From Delphinus delphis (Eukaryota; Chordata; Mammalia; Artiodactyla; Delphinidae), in NCBI RefSeq assembly GCF_949987515.2, contig NC_082691.1:63123740-63187739 (forward strand): a DNA stretch of 64,000 nucleotides. The letters run 5' to 3'. Positions 44,985 through 56,225 of the stretch are shown here, in pieces. The notes under the pieces are model-generated. The model was not told the DNA's origin. It did no database searches and was given only the letters and a program-made list of their open reading frames with translations. The position numbers and the translations under genes were made by a program. Each line of letters begins with the position of its first letter. The stretch's first letter is position 1.

Positions 44985-45705
44985 AGTTCACTCTCTGTAA
45001 GAGCTCAGATCTTAATGGGTTTTGAGGCCGACATTATCCGGCCCCATTTCCTCTCTGGTGTGTCTCCTGCTTCACTCTTCCCTGCCCTTTCTACCCGGAC
45101 CTCCACACGAGTCCATGAACATGCTGGGCAAACCATCGCCTTGGAGCTTCTGCACTGTCTGGGGCCTCTTCCTTTTTTGCTCTTTCCCCAGATAACACTT
45201 CCTTACCTCAAATAGCACCCCTTCAGTGAGTTCTCTCCTGACCACCCTATATGATATGAAACATCTTCAGCATCCCTCACCCCCCATCCCCTGCTATTTT
45301 TTCCCATAACATCTGTCACTTCTATTATACTGTGTCATTTTCCTTACTTTTTTTTTTTTTGCGGTATGCGGGCCTCTCACTGTTGTGGCCTCTCCTGTTG
45401 CGGAGCACAGGCTCCGGATGCGCAGGCTCAGCGGCCATGGCTAAAGGGCCCAGCCGCTCCGCGGCATGTGGGATCTTCCCGGACCGGGGCACGAACCCGT
45501 GTCCCCTGCATCGGCAGGCAGACTCTCAACCACTGCGCCACCAGGGAAGCCCATTTTTCTTACTTTTTATGTATTGTCTGTCTCCCCCTCCTGGAATATA
45601 AGTTCCACAAGAGCAAGGATTTTTGTTTGCTTTGTCCTTTTTAGGACAAAGCGGGCCTAGAACAGTGCCTGCACATAATGGGTGTTCAGTAAATACTTTT
45701 TAAGC
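44985..45705 (+). mobile_element. L2 LINE 3' end, split by a SINE
   Basis: L2 blocks 'ttcagtgagttctctcctga' and 'ctgtcacttctattatactg' precede the SINE; 'ttatgtattgtctgtctccc' and 'cagtgcctgcacataatggg' follow it. Confidence 0.75.
45354..45551 (-). mobile_element. CHR-2-type tRNA SINE nested in L2
   Basis: It reads from 'gcggtatgcgggcctctcac' to 'gccaccagggaagc'. The flanks share cattttccttacttttt-like sequence with one base difference (about 45336-45352 and 45552-45568). Confidence 0.92.
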
Positions 45706-46994
45706 TAACTGAAAGATATTAATGATACAAAAATATCCTGAGTCATAAAATGTCTCTTTACCATTTATGAGTATTGCATCTATCATCCTATTTGCAGTTT
45801 TAGCTAAAACTGAGGTTTCTGCTAATCATTCACTTTGAATGGTGTTTAGATTTTGAAAAAAAGAAAAACTAGAGCTTCAGCTTCAAACCATTCCACTTCC
45901 AGCATAATCACAAGGTCAGATCTTCTGGAAAAATCCCTCATGCAGAGTCGGAGAATCCCACGATGCCTTAAATTTCCATGTGATGTTTTCCCCTTTCATG
46001 TGGAGAGTGGAACTGTCAGGCTATGACTCTTCTCCATCATCTCTAAGTCTCCCCACAAGACTCTCCCCAGACACATTGTACTGCACGTCTGCAATGGGGA
46101 GGAAGGCAAGGGGAGGCTGCAAAAGTCCTGTTCATCTAAAAATCACGTTCATTTTCTCTGTGTGTTTCTATAAAACAATCAAGATAAATCAGTCCCTCAA
46201 TGCCCCCAAACAAATAAGAAAGCAGTGACTGTCTTTCACCATGGCCCCCAATTTCTCCCCTGAAGAGAGTAATAAAAAGAATCAGATGTCACCAAAAGTA
46301 TGGACCATAAAAGAAAAAATTTTTTGATTAATTGGACTTCATTAAAATTAAAAACTTCTGCTGTTCAAAAGACAGCATTAAGAAAATGAAAAGATAAGTC
46401 ATGGCCCAGGAGAAAATATTTACAAATCATATAACTAGAACAACTTGTATCCAGAACATTTTTTTAAGTCTCACAATTCAATAATAAGACAAACAACCCG
46501 ATGGGCAAAACAATGAGCAATGCCCAATGCCCAATGTTAAAACAAATGGGCAAAAGATTTAAATAGATACTTCACCAAAGAAAATATATGGATAGCAAAT
46601 AAATACATGAAAAGATATTCAGTATTACTGGTCATTGTGAAAATGCAAATCAAAACCATAATGAAAAACCATCACAACTCCTCCAGCAAAAAGGCTATAA
46701 TCAAAAAGACAGATAATAAGTGTTGGTGAGGATACGAAGAAACCCTCAGACATTGCTAGGGGAAATGTAAAATGGTACAGCCACTTTGGAAAACAATTTG
46801 ACGATTTCTCAAAAAGTTAAACCCACACTTTCCATATGACCCAGCAATTACACTCTTAGGCATCCACTCAAGAGGAAGGAAAACATGTCTACACGAAGAC
46901 TCTCATAAATGAACGTTCATAATGACTAAAAACTAGAATAACTTAAATGTCCATCATTTTGTGAATGGATAAACAAAATGATATATCAAACAGT

Positions 46995-47800
46995 GGAATC
47001 CGGGCCACCTTGATGGGCAAGCAGCCAGGGTAGATGCACACGAACCACGCTCAGAAGGACCCCACACATAGGGTTTCATGCTCTGTGGTCACCATCTTGA
47101 ACTTCTTAGTAAGTTTATCTTTGAATTTGTGTTTGGTAAGTGAAGTCCAATGGGACACGGGACAGATCTAGGTTCCCAACACATCCCAGCATAAAGCTTG
47201 CACTACCCTTGGGGGTTACCTGTCCCCATGGGTTGGGGCAATAGACCCATGTGGAAGAGAGATGCCTGGCTCAACTTCTACACCCCCAGCCAAGCCACAG
47301 CACATTAGTCCAGTGGCTGGTGGGAAAGGCAACCCAGCAGCTGGAGGACCATGGGCACACAGTAAGCCATGGTAAGTATCCACGTGCTAAACACAACACC
47401 AAATAGCAAATAAAAAGCACCATGGCAGGGTTTCCCTGGTGGCGCAGTGGTTGAGAGTCCGCTTGCCGATGCAGGGGACGCGGGTTCGTGCCCCGGTCCG
47501 GGAAGATCCCACATGCCGCAGAGCGGCTGGGCCTGTGAGCCATGGCTGCTGAGCCTGCGTGTCTGGAGCCTGTGCTCCGCAACGGGAGAGGCCACAACAG
47601 TGAGAGGCCCGGGTACCACAATAAAAAAAAAAAAAAAAAAAAAAAAAGCACCATGGCAGACTAAGAAAGAGACCGCAGAAGAAAAGGAAAAGCTTTATAT
47701 TTTAATAATGTTAGTGGCACTTTTTCCTGCTTTTTGAACAAGGGGACTGGCATTTGCATTTTGCACTGGGCCTACAAGTTATGTAGCCAGACCTGAAAGA
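46995..47800. mobile_element. Unclassified insert within the old L1
   Basis: About 590 bases of non-L1 sequence plus a SINE separate the two L1 halves. On the minus strand it contains 'aagttcaagatggtgaccac' and 'gcccagtgcaaaatgcaaat', text I associate with a repeat family but cannot name. I find no long frame free of SINE sequence. Confidence 0.5.
47429..47642 (+). mobile_element. CHR-2-type tRNA SINE, innermost of a nest
   Basis: It starts ggtttccctggtggcgcagt and has a long poly-A. The exact 17-base duplication aaaaagcaccatggcag is at 47412-47428 and 47643-47659. It lies in the insert that lies in the L1, so it is the youngest of three events. Confidence 0.96.
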
Positions 47801-48194
47801 AATAGTATGCAGTAGTAAAGAAGAATGGAGTAATGATACATACAACAACATAAGTGAACCTCACAACCATTCTGCTTGATTAAACAAGCTGACACCAAGG
47901 ACCACATATTACATGATTCTATTTATATAATATTTCTAGGGGAAAAAAGGCAAAACTATAGAGTCAGACAGCAGATCAGTGGTTATCTGGGGCTGGGGGA
48001 TGGGAGCAGAGATTGAGTACAAAAGGCTCAAGGGAACTTTCAGGATAATGGAGTTATCCTAAAACTGGATTGTGATGCTGGTTTAAATGTATAAACAAAC
48101 TAAAACTCATTGAACTGTACACTTAAGATGGGTAAATTTTATGGTATTCAAATTATATCTCAATAAAGTTGCTTAAAAAAGAATCTGACGTCCT

Positions 48195-48510
48195 CGCTCC
48201 TATTTCCCACAACTGACCCACACATCTCGTAAGGTAGCCTGCTCAGGCCAGCAGACGCAGCTGCACAGGACAGGGATACCTCAGTCCAAAGCCAAGGAAA
48301 CACTATCAGCCCTGAGGCTGAGAACACCTGGGCAACTGAAAATCCCCCCACCTTCTGCCAAGAGTGGGAACAGTATAGCTGATAGCCGGGTAGTACATGG
48401 TGCTGAATTTTTTAAAGGAATCAAGGAAGAGTGGAACCCTATTGGCTAGTCTGTCTTTATGGAACCTGCATTTTCTGTGATACTGGAATACAAAAGAATC
48501 AAGAACAATC
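48195..48510. other. Unassigned intergenic sequence
   Basis: I recognise no exon or repeat family. Confidence 0.35.
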
Positions 48511-48511
48511 T

Positions 48512-49120
48512 TACTGTGGTAGACAGAATTTTAAGATGGCCCCCCATGGATCCCTGCCCCCTCGTGGTTATTCCCTATATAATCTCTTTCCTTCAGTGTG
48601 GGTGGGATCTGTGACTTACTTCCAGCCAATAGAATATGGCAAAGGTGAAGACACTGCAGATGTAATTAAGGTTCCAAATCAGCTGATTTAGTGTTCATCG
48701 AAAGGGAGATTATCAAGGGTGGGCCTGGTTTAATCAGGTGAGAGCTCTTCCCGAGGTCAGGGATTCTCCTTGCTGGCTTAATGAAGTAAGCCAGCATGTC
48801 GAGGAAACCCACAGGCAGGGAGTTGCGGGTGAGCTCTAGTATCTGAAGGCAGCCTTCAGCTGAAAGCCAGCAAAAAGCTGGAGCCCTCAGTTACAGGGCT
48901 GAAGGAAATGAATTCTGCCAACAACCTGGAGGAGCTTAGAGGCAGATACTTCTCCAGACGAGAATGAAGTCCAGCCAACGCCTTAACTGCAGCCTCATGA
49001 GCTCGCCAGCAGAGGACCCAGCTAAGCTATACTAACCTCCAGACCCACTGAAACTGGGAGATAATAAATGTATGTTGCTTTCAACAGCTATGTTTATGGT
49101 AATTCATTACCGTACACAAG
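48512..49120 (+). mobile_element. MLT1-like LTR (ERVL-MaLR)
   Basis: 'tgtggtagacagaattttaa' near the start, 'gcagatgtaattaaggttcc', 'agcagaggacccagctaagc' and 'ctgggagataataaatgtat' near the end follow the sense order of MLT1 LTRs. The AATAAA-type signal lies near 49063. No internal region is attached. Confidence 0.8.
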
Positions 49121-49124
49121 AAAG

Positions 49125-49930
49125 AAAGAAAAATATTCATTGCCCATACAAAAGAGGCATCCTTAACTCTGTCCTACCCTAAGACAGATTGTTACATCTT
49201 ATCAAGGCACTTGAGCTGCTGTGCTCATGGGAGTACACTCTAAGTGCGGCAACCGTGTTCACTGAACTGAATATTAGCATCCGTAGTCTGAGAACTACAA
49301 GTGACTTTACAGGGGAAATGGGACTGGGTCTGAAATCAATTTTATCCCATGAACATCAGAATGGGTGGTTGCCATAGCTTAAAATGGGAAGGTATGTGAA
49401 GGGCCTACAGAAATATCTGGCACACAACAGGTACTCAGTTAAGTGTTACTTCACTCTTTACTCATGTGAAGACTTCTCCTCTCTGTCTAACCCAAAATGT
49501 CAGTGTGCATTTTAACAGTGACCTTCTAGAGGCAATAGATCCAGCTTCGTTTTCTTATCTAGGGTAGGAGGACTCCCTAGGAGGCCAGCAAAAGATGTAC
49601 CTTAAGCCAGTGACTCCCTGAAGCTCTTATTACAGAGCTGTACATGGCCACCCCATTTGCACCATCCAATGGCCTGGCATATGCAGGTGGACTTACCTAT
49701 ACTGGCCACTCCTACATTAAAGAGCAATAAATGACAAGAGCTGCCAGTTGCACCTTGGATTTATGACAAAGGATTCTAAATTCTCTTCTGCCACACAGCC
49801 CAAGCAGTGAATGACAGCTCCTTGAAGAAGCTATTCTAACAGAGAACCACCAGGGGGAGTCACACCATCAAAGAAAAAAATGAACCGCCTCAAACAGGGA
49901 TCACTTCAAACTCATTCTCAAGGGCCAACG
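49125..49930. other. Unassigned intergenic sequence
   Basis: 'atctggcacacaacaggtac' at about 49412 suggests a MIR 3' scrap. The rest is unassigned, with a weak CTCF-like 'accaccagggggagtc' at 49846 that lacks the core GGCGC. Confidence 0.35.
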
Positions 49931-49932
49931 AC

Positions 49933-50080
49933 TGGGCTTCCCTGGTGGCGCAGTGGTTGAGAGTCGGCTTGCCGATGCAAGGGACGCGGGTTCGTGCCCC
50001 AGTCCGGGAAGATCCCATATGCCGCGAAACGGCTGGCCCCGTGAGCCATGGCTGCTGAGCCTACACGCCCGGAGCCTGGG
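49933..50080 (+). mobile_element. CHR-2-type tRNA SINE, 3'-truncated
   Basis: It starts tgggcttccctggtggcgca and stops at 'cacgcccggagcctggg' without the usual tail. No poly-A or flanking duplication is present, so the 3' part was probably lost by deletion. Confidence 0.9.
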
Positions 50081-50204
50081 CACTGAAAATGTCAAGGACC
50101 CCTTCCAAGCCCCTCCACAGAGGCAGCTCTCAGGGTGACCTGTGGCCTCCTGGGAGTTCTCTAGACATGGCAGAAAGTTCAGAGACTAGACCAAACGTTA
50201 TTCA

Positions 50205-50410
50205 ATTCAGTTCAGTTCATCTCTATTGAACCCCATGGTGCTCCAGGCCCTGGGCTGTGGCTGGGGACACAGAGTAGGATTGAGGCACATCCTTGCTCTT
50301 AAGGAACTCGGGACAGTAGGGCAGACCATGGCACAGGGCAAATATGCTTGAGCTATAAAGACACAGATGAGTGAGGAGGGGTGAGGGAAAGGGCAGGACT
50401 GCCTGTTCCA
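50205..50410 (-). mobile_element. L2 LINE 3' end, reverse orientation
   Basis: 'ttcatctctattgaacccca', 'ggccctgggctgtggctggg' and 'ccttgctcttaaggaactcg' follow the reversed L2 3' end. Confidence 0.65.
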
Positions 50411-50624
50411 GAGAGGAGATCCAAATTAAATTCACTCAGAAATGTATGGGCTAAAGTTAACTTTTGTACTCTCTAGAGAACTGTCTTCTAAAAACACTGA
50501 GAGCAAAGGATTTTCAAAACTGGCCTTTATAACATCTATTAAGGAATGTGTTTGTCAATTAGAGCTGTCTCCTCTACTCATTAAAGTGGATCCAAAAAAG
50601 CTCTGTTTAGAGTATTCTGTGAGA

Positions 50625-50820
50625 CCTACTGTATAGCACAGGAAACTACACTCAATATCCTATAATAACCTTTAATGGAAAAGAATCTGAAAAAGAATAT
50701 ATATATATATATATATATCTGAATCACTGTGCTGTACACTTGAAACACATTATAAATTAACTATGCTTCCATTTTTAAAAATAGTTCCTTTTTAACAAAA
50801 AAAATTAATTTAAAAAAATC
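50625..50820 (+). mobile_element. L1 3' end fragment
   Basis: 'gacctactgtatagcacagg' to 'gctgtacacttgaaacacat' is L1 3' UTR. An (AT)n run sits at 50697-50718. attctgtgag recurs at both flanks (about 50614 and 50833), a probable target duplication. Confidence 0.8.
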
Positions 50821-50844
50821 TTTAAAAAAGTAATATTCTGTGAG

Positions 50845-51560
50845 CAATAAGTTTCTTTACTCTATGAACAACAGTGTGTTCCTTACTTTGTATTCATATC
50901 CCTGATACGTTACAATTACGTGATACATAACCGTGTCCTGCCTTGTGGCATTCCTCTGTATTGTCTTTTTTGGACATACCCAAAAGTAGACAAAACAATA
51001 CGATGAACCCCCATGTACCCACTGACCAGCCCCAACTACCAGCAATCTACCACCAATTTTGTCCTCTGTACACCTCCATCCAGCTCTCCCCCTCCGGTAT
51101 CATTTTGAAGCAAACCCCAGACGTCATACCATTTCATCTTACATGCTACAATACGTATCTCTAAAACATAAAGGTCGCTCTCTTTTAATATAACCACAAT
51201 ACCATCACCATACCTAAACCAAGTGAAGAACAATTCCTTAATATCATCAAATATTCAGTGTTCTAATACCCAAATTGTCCCCTAGAAGTCAAATGGTTGC
51301 GGTGTTCCTTTTTAGTTTGTTAGAATCAGGGTCCAACTAAAGTCTGTCCATGGCACTTGATTGATACTTCCTGAAATCTCTTTTAGTCTATAGGTATCAC
51401 CTCCATTCTTTATTTTCCATGCAATTAATTTGTTGAGTACTATTTGTTGCCTTTTAGATTGCTTAAATTTCTTATGTTACAGGATCTGAAGCTTGGAGGA
51501 ATCTATGAAATGATCTTAGAGAAGAAGATATTTTTTTCTTTCTCATATTAGTCTTATTTT
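50845..51560. mobile_element. Probable old L1-type 3' UTR sequence
   Basis: 'gatgaacccccatgtaccca', 'tgaagcaaaccccagacgtc' and 'cttaatatcatcaaatattc' resemble a mammal-wide LINE 3' UTR family. I assign this from remembered pattern and cannot name the subfamily. A (NNN) tail is not visible. Confidence 0.45.
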
Positions 51561-51619
51561 AGAAATGTCCATTTTGGAGCTGAGATAGGGACATTCGTAT
51601 CCTCACTCCCGGTGTGCCC

Positions 51620-52560
51620 AACTGAGTATCATGACATCAGTACAATCTCTTCTGATCCTACAAGTCAGATGTTGTCTCCTTTCAAAGTCAATCCCGGATC
51701 TCTAAGGACCAAAACTACTGAAAGAGTGCCCCAGTGCAGGGAACAATGCACAACAACGGCAGGACTCTTGGGCATATTCATTCCTTTGACATTCACCTGT
51801 CCTCTTTCCTTCAAAAGACTGTAAATCCTCCCTGATTAGTATGACATCTAAATATCTTAGAAAAGACCTAACTACCAAATGATTTCAGGAGAATAAAATA
51901 CGCCAGACCCCAGGCCACCCCCTTGAGCTCTGATAAAATGTAAATATCTGGCCAGTGAAGATGAACGTGGAGAATCCTCTTTTTCTCTTCATTCATGACA
52001 TTTGCCAGGATGCTGTTATCTAGTTGACTCCCAGAGATCTCTGAATTTTTCTGACTTTTATGAGGTTGTAAAAATCCTCCCGTGGAAAGAGCCTATGCCC
52101 CATGGGTTCAGAACGGCCACACCATGTGTCCCAAAGTCCCGCCCAGGAATCACGAGATCTGGATTCCATCATTGCCACTCACCTCACATGAGACCCTTTC
52201 CCATTTGTCCAGAACATCCTCAAGCCAGCCTTTCAAACAACCACCACCATGCAATGAGAGACAGTACAAAAGAGGAAACACACTTGCTGTCCCAGGGCTA
52301 GAAGATTTCTACAAGGTCTAAGAATCCTCACCACTCTTTCGGACTTTCTTTTTAATTCTAAAACCTTCTTTACAAAGTCTTTCTCAGGCCCTCCCAACCC
52401 GCTGAGGCTCTTGCAGCGCTCAAAGGGTCGCAGGCAACTCACCGCAGCTCCTTCACCCACAAAGAAGTTCAGAAAGCCAGAGATGGCTCTGTCGGGTAAA
52501 GGGAGGCCTAAGTGTGAAAGCCAGTCACCACCATTTAAACTGTACTTGCAGTTAAAAAGG
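51620..52560. other. Unassigned intergenic sequence
   Basis: I recognise no exon or repeat family in this stretch. Confidence 0.35.
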
Positions 52561-52575
52561 GAGCTTTGAATTTTT

Positions 52576-52792
52576 TATTTATTTATTTTTTTTTTTTTTT
52601 GCCATATGCAGACCTCTCACTGTTGTGGCCTCTCCCGTTGCGGAGCACAGGCTCTGGATGCACAGGCTCAGCAGCCATGGCTCACGGACCCAGCCGCTCC
52701 GCGGCATGTGGGATCCTCCCGGACCGGGGCACGAACCTGTGTCCCCTGCATCGGCAGGCGGACTCTCAACCACTGCGCCACCAGGGAAGCCC
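52576..52792 (-). mobile_element. CHR-2-type tRNA SINE
   Basis: Poly-T after (TTTA)n, then 'gccatatgcagacctctcac', ending 'gcgccaccagggaagccc'. The 9-base duplication tgaattttt is at 52567-52575 and 52793-52801. Confidence 0.93.
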
Positions 52793-52804
52793 TGAATTTT
52801 TGAT

Positions 52805-53275
52805 TAACTAAAGAATCTAGGTAAGGCAAGATTGCTGGGATCAGCCCAGTCCTGAAGCAAGCCAAGCCTCCCTTATTCCTCACCACAGACTTACCATAAA
52901 AAGAAAACACACAACCCCCACCCAGGAGAGGCAGTCAGACTTCAAGCATGCACTGCAGCACCTCACTAGGTGAAAGGATTTCTACTGAAACAAAGAAAAG
53001 GCATCATGGCACTCACTCCTTAGAGTGCCACAATACTGTTCTCTTTCCTACTATGTGTATCCACCTCACCAGTTCTCTTCCACTGCTTCTGCTTCCCCAC
53101 CAAATCCAGTCAACTCCTCCCCATGTTTCAAGATCTAGTAAGTTCCATCATAAATAGCATTACCTGTCTTAGCTCTCCTTGCCTCTCCACACCTGGAGTG
53201 AACGCTCCAGGTGTGGAGCTCCCTCATCTGAGTTCCCTTAGCAGTTTGTTCCTATTTCTAAGTTATCTCCCAATG
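52805..53275. other. Intergenic sequence with a perfect inverted repeat
   Basis: No exon is named. 53030-53280 may be degraded L2. A 14-base perfect palindromic stem lies at 53185-53218. Confidence 0.4.
53185..53218. repeat. Perfect inverted repeat, 14-bp arms
   Basis: Arms ctccacacctggag (53185-53198) and ctccaggtgtggag (53205-53218) are exact reverse complements around the 6-base loop tgaacg. Each arm contains CACCTG/CAGGTG, an E-box. Confidence 0.97.
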
Positions 53276-53279
53276 TGCT

Positions 53280-53430
53280 GTACTATAGTTATTTGTTTAT
53301 TCATCTGCATCCTAGGCAGACCATGAACTCCCCAGGGACAGGGACCTTATTTACCTCTGCAGCCTCCTGGTTTATCCCAGGGTCTGGCAAAAGGGAGGTA
53401 CTCAACAAATGTCAGCTGAATTAAAATGGA
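53280..53430 (+). mobile_element. L2 LINE 3' end
   Basis: 'gaccatgaactccccaggga' followed by 'caggtactcaacaaat'-type sequence and 'gtcagctgaattaaa' is the L2 3' terminus. Confidence 0.7.
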
Positions 53431-53582
53431 ATTGAATTGCAGTCATTCTTATCACTTCAACTTTACGAAATAGATATTTCCTAAAGGAGCTTCAAGGTTT
53501 TATAAATATTAGAGATAGCTTTTCTCAAAGGCCTCATCTAAGCTAAGATATAAATTTATTCTCAAGTTCCCCCATGATACTC

Positions 53583-53795
53583 TTTTTTTTTCTTTTTTAC
53601 TTATTTATTTGGTTGTGCTGGGTCTTAATTGTGGCAGGCGGGCTCCTTAGTTGTGGCACATGGGCTCCTTAGTTGCAGCAGGCAAACTTTTAGTCGTGGC
53701 ATGCATGTGGGATCTAGTTCCCTGACCGGGGATAGAACCCGGGCCCCCTGCATTGGGAGCATGGAGTCTCAACCACTGCGCCACCAGCAAAGTAC
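53583..53795 (-). mobile_element. tRNA-derived SINE, older diverged copy
   Basis: 'tttggttgtgctgggtctta' to 'gcgccaccagcaaagta' is a diverged reverse SINE whose terminal 'gggaagtccc' box has mutated to 'gcaaagtacc'. Imperfect flanks catgatactctt and cacgatgctctt support an old duplication. Confidence 0.85.
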
Positions 53796-53799
53796 CCCC

Positions 53800-54800
53800 A
53801 CCCCCGCCACGATGCTCTTGAGTGTAAAGTATAACTCACTTGGCCACCATTTTTCATTTCACTGGGATGTGTTCCTCATTGAGAAGAAGAAATCCATTGA
53901 TAATATCTTGAAAGATGATTGTACAACAGGATCTGACCCATGCACAAAGTGGACATTAGGGGAACTAAGAAACAACTTCAGATGGAAAAAATTCTCCGTT
54001 CCATCAGAGAATGAATGGATGGTCTGTCAGAGGACGGGGATGGAATGTTGGAGCAGATGATCACCTAGGCTCTAGCTAACCCTCAGACTTTAGAACTACA
54101 GGAAATCCAAGACACTGGTCAACTGGCAAAGACACCATAATGTCTGCTTGGTAAACTTAGTGTTTCCCATGCACTGGGACAACAAAGAAAGAAAAAACTT
54201 CTGCCCTTTGTTAATTACAATGACCTTGCCTTGATGGTATTAGGAGATAAATGCCTGCTTAGTGAAAGAAAACATTGCTGACTGGGACCTGTTAAAAGCA
54301 GACACAGTGGTCTGAGGGTGTGAGGGACCACGGGGTGGACTAAATCACCATTTGCTGGAGTCTCCTAAGCCCATATCTCTTTGTATAAACATAAAATTAC
54401 AACGCCTTCCCCTTTCCAAAGATCCTCCTGTAGCCATTCCCTGAGTGTGGGCCCCTTTTAGGGGCTCAGGTAAGAATCACCGTGTTCCCTACTGCAGCCA
54501 CCTCTCCCCCTACCCTTCCACTCTCCAGTCAATCTAATAATGAAATGGAAAGGATAAGACAATGTTCCTAGGATATTCAGTAGCTGAGCAAAGTGGAAGC
54601 TGCCCCAGGGTGGTCCAGATAGTCACAGTGTGTAAGGCTGAGTCTCCGGGAAGGAGATCGGGAACCTGGTAACCTCCCTCCCTGCCCACACCCTTCCCAC
54701 CAAAAGTAGTGTTGAGCATCACTCTGTTTTCCCAAGCACTTTGTTTATATCAACATTGTAACCATAGTGCATTGCAGTATAATTCACCTGTGAAGCTTGC
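53800..54800. other. Unassigned intergenic sequence, possible old LTR
   Basis: No exon is supported. 54080-54480 looks loosely LTR-like ('tctttgtataaacataaaat' then a C-rich end and 'gggccccttttaggggctca'). I cannot identify bounds or a family. Confidence 0.3.
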
Positions 54801-54815
54801 CTTAAGATTAATGTG

Positions 54816-55106
54816 GGGCTTCCCTGGTGGTGCAGTGGTTGAGAGTCTGCCTGCCAATGCAGGGGACACGGGTTCGAGCCCTGGTCTGGGAAGATCCCAC
54901 ATGCCGCGGAGCAACTAGGCCTGTGAGCCACAACTACTGAGCCTGTGCGTCTGGAGGCTGTGCTCTGCAACAAGAGAGGCCACAACAGTGAGAGGCCCGC
55001 GCACCGCGATGAAGAGTGGCCCCCGCTCGCCACAACTAGAGAAAGCCCTCGCACAGAAACGAAGACCCAACACAGCCAAAAATAAATAAATAAATTTTTT
55101 TAAAAA
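54816..55106 (+). mobile_element. CHR-type tRNA SINE
   Basis: It runs from gggcttccctggtggtgcag to an (AAAT)n tail. The exact 12-base duplication aagattaatgtg is at 54804-54815 and 55107-55118. It mixes features of the short ('cacaacagtgagaggcccg') and long ('gaagacccaacacagcc') forms. Confidence 0.95.
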
Positions 55107-55294
55107 AAGATTAATGTGTACTTTCTATTAGCTATTTTAAAATAGTCTATGGGCCCCATCACTGCCTCTTTGGTACCCCAGTTGGGAAGGACTATTTTGG
55201 TGAGTCTTTTTATAGTCGCTTTGCCACTGAAAAGCATTTCATCCTTGCCCTCTGGTCCTCAAACGTTCCAAGTCACCAATAAAAATAGGTAAGA

Positions 55295-55545
55295 TGCAGT
55301 AAGTCCTACTATGACCAAGCCCTAGTCTAGGTACCCTACAGGTATTATTTCACTTAACCTTCACAGTAACAATATGATATAGGTTACTATTATTATCCTT
55401 ATTTTAGAGATGAGGAAGTTGAAACAGGGGAGGTTCAGTAACTTGCCCAGAGTCACTAGTAAATGGTGGAGCTGGGATTCAAGCAATCCAAGCAATCCAG
55501 TTACAAAATGTGTGCTTTCCAACACTATACTCTGTTACCTCTCAT
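55295..55545 (-). mobile_element. MIR SINE, near full length
   Basis: 'gattattatccttattttag', 'agatgaggaagttgaaacag', 'cttgcccagagtcactagta' and 'ggtggagctgggattcaagc' follow reversed MIR order closely. Confidence 0.9.
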
Positions 55546-55549
55546 CGAG

Positions 55550-55940
55550 CAAAACAAAGCAGCAACAGAGGAAGGAAAGGTGAAAACAGCACATGAGTTT
55601 CCTCTTTGGTTTTGTCTCAATGGTCCATATGCTGGGATTGTAATTTCTGGTGCACAAGAGTCCACAAAGAAAGATAATCCCTTCCTCTAGTCTCTACAAA
55701 GAGAGAATATTTCTGGGAGGAAGAAACAGTATTTAAAGTCACACCACTGCCAAGCCCCTATGTTTGGGAGAGTAAGGGGTTTGTATCAGGAAATCAGGTG
55801 TGTGCAAGGAACTTCAGCAGCATCGTGTTCTAAAGCCGAGCTGGCTCAGACAGGTGCAGAGATGAGCGAAACCTGCTCACCAGTCTTCCTGTCCCCTCCA
55901 ACCTGTGCTCCTCACAGCAGCAGCAGAAGCCAGAGAGATA
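55550..55940. other. Unassigned intergenic sequence
   Basis: I recognise no exon or repeat family. Confidence 0.35.
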
Positions 55941-55944
55941 TGCA

Positions 55945-56225
55945 AATCTCAAATGCAAATATGACATGTCATTGACCTTCTTAAAACCTCAGTGGCTCCC
56001 CCTTGCCCTCAGTGTGAAGTCCCAGCTCTGGCCCGCCCACGTCCCCAGCTCCAGCCCCATCACACTTCAGCTCCAGCCCTGAAGGACTTGCAGTTCCCTG
56101 AGAAAAGGATGGTGACTCCCCGCTGGTCTCCCCACTGTACTGTCAGACCCTTGAGGGCATGTCCCAATTGTCTCTGAGTCCCCAAGGCCAAGCATAGCCC
56201 TGACCCAGCATAGAGTATCAATATA
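55945..56225 (+). mobile_element. L2 LINE fragment
   Basis: 'aaacctcagtggctccccct', 'ctcagtgtgaagtcccagct' and 'gacccttgagggcatgtccc' follow L2 order toward the 3' end. Confidence 0.6.

Larger units (their letters stand above)
46291..48175 (+). mobile_element. Old L1 (L1M-type), split by an unclassified insert
   Basis: L1 ORF2-like blocks run 46300-46990 ('cccaggagaaaatatttaca', 'tatgacccagcaattacact') and resume 47800-48175 ('ttgaactgtacacttaagat', 'atatctcaataaagttgctt'). Imperfect duplications aaaaagaatcagatgtc (46274-46290) and aaaaagaatctgacgtc (48176-48192) bound the whole, with two differences. Confidence 0.8.

Noticed and set aside
49846..49861. CTCF-like accaccagggggagtc
   Set aside because: It lacks the GGCGC part of the core, so the match is weak.
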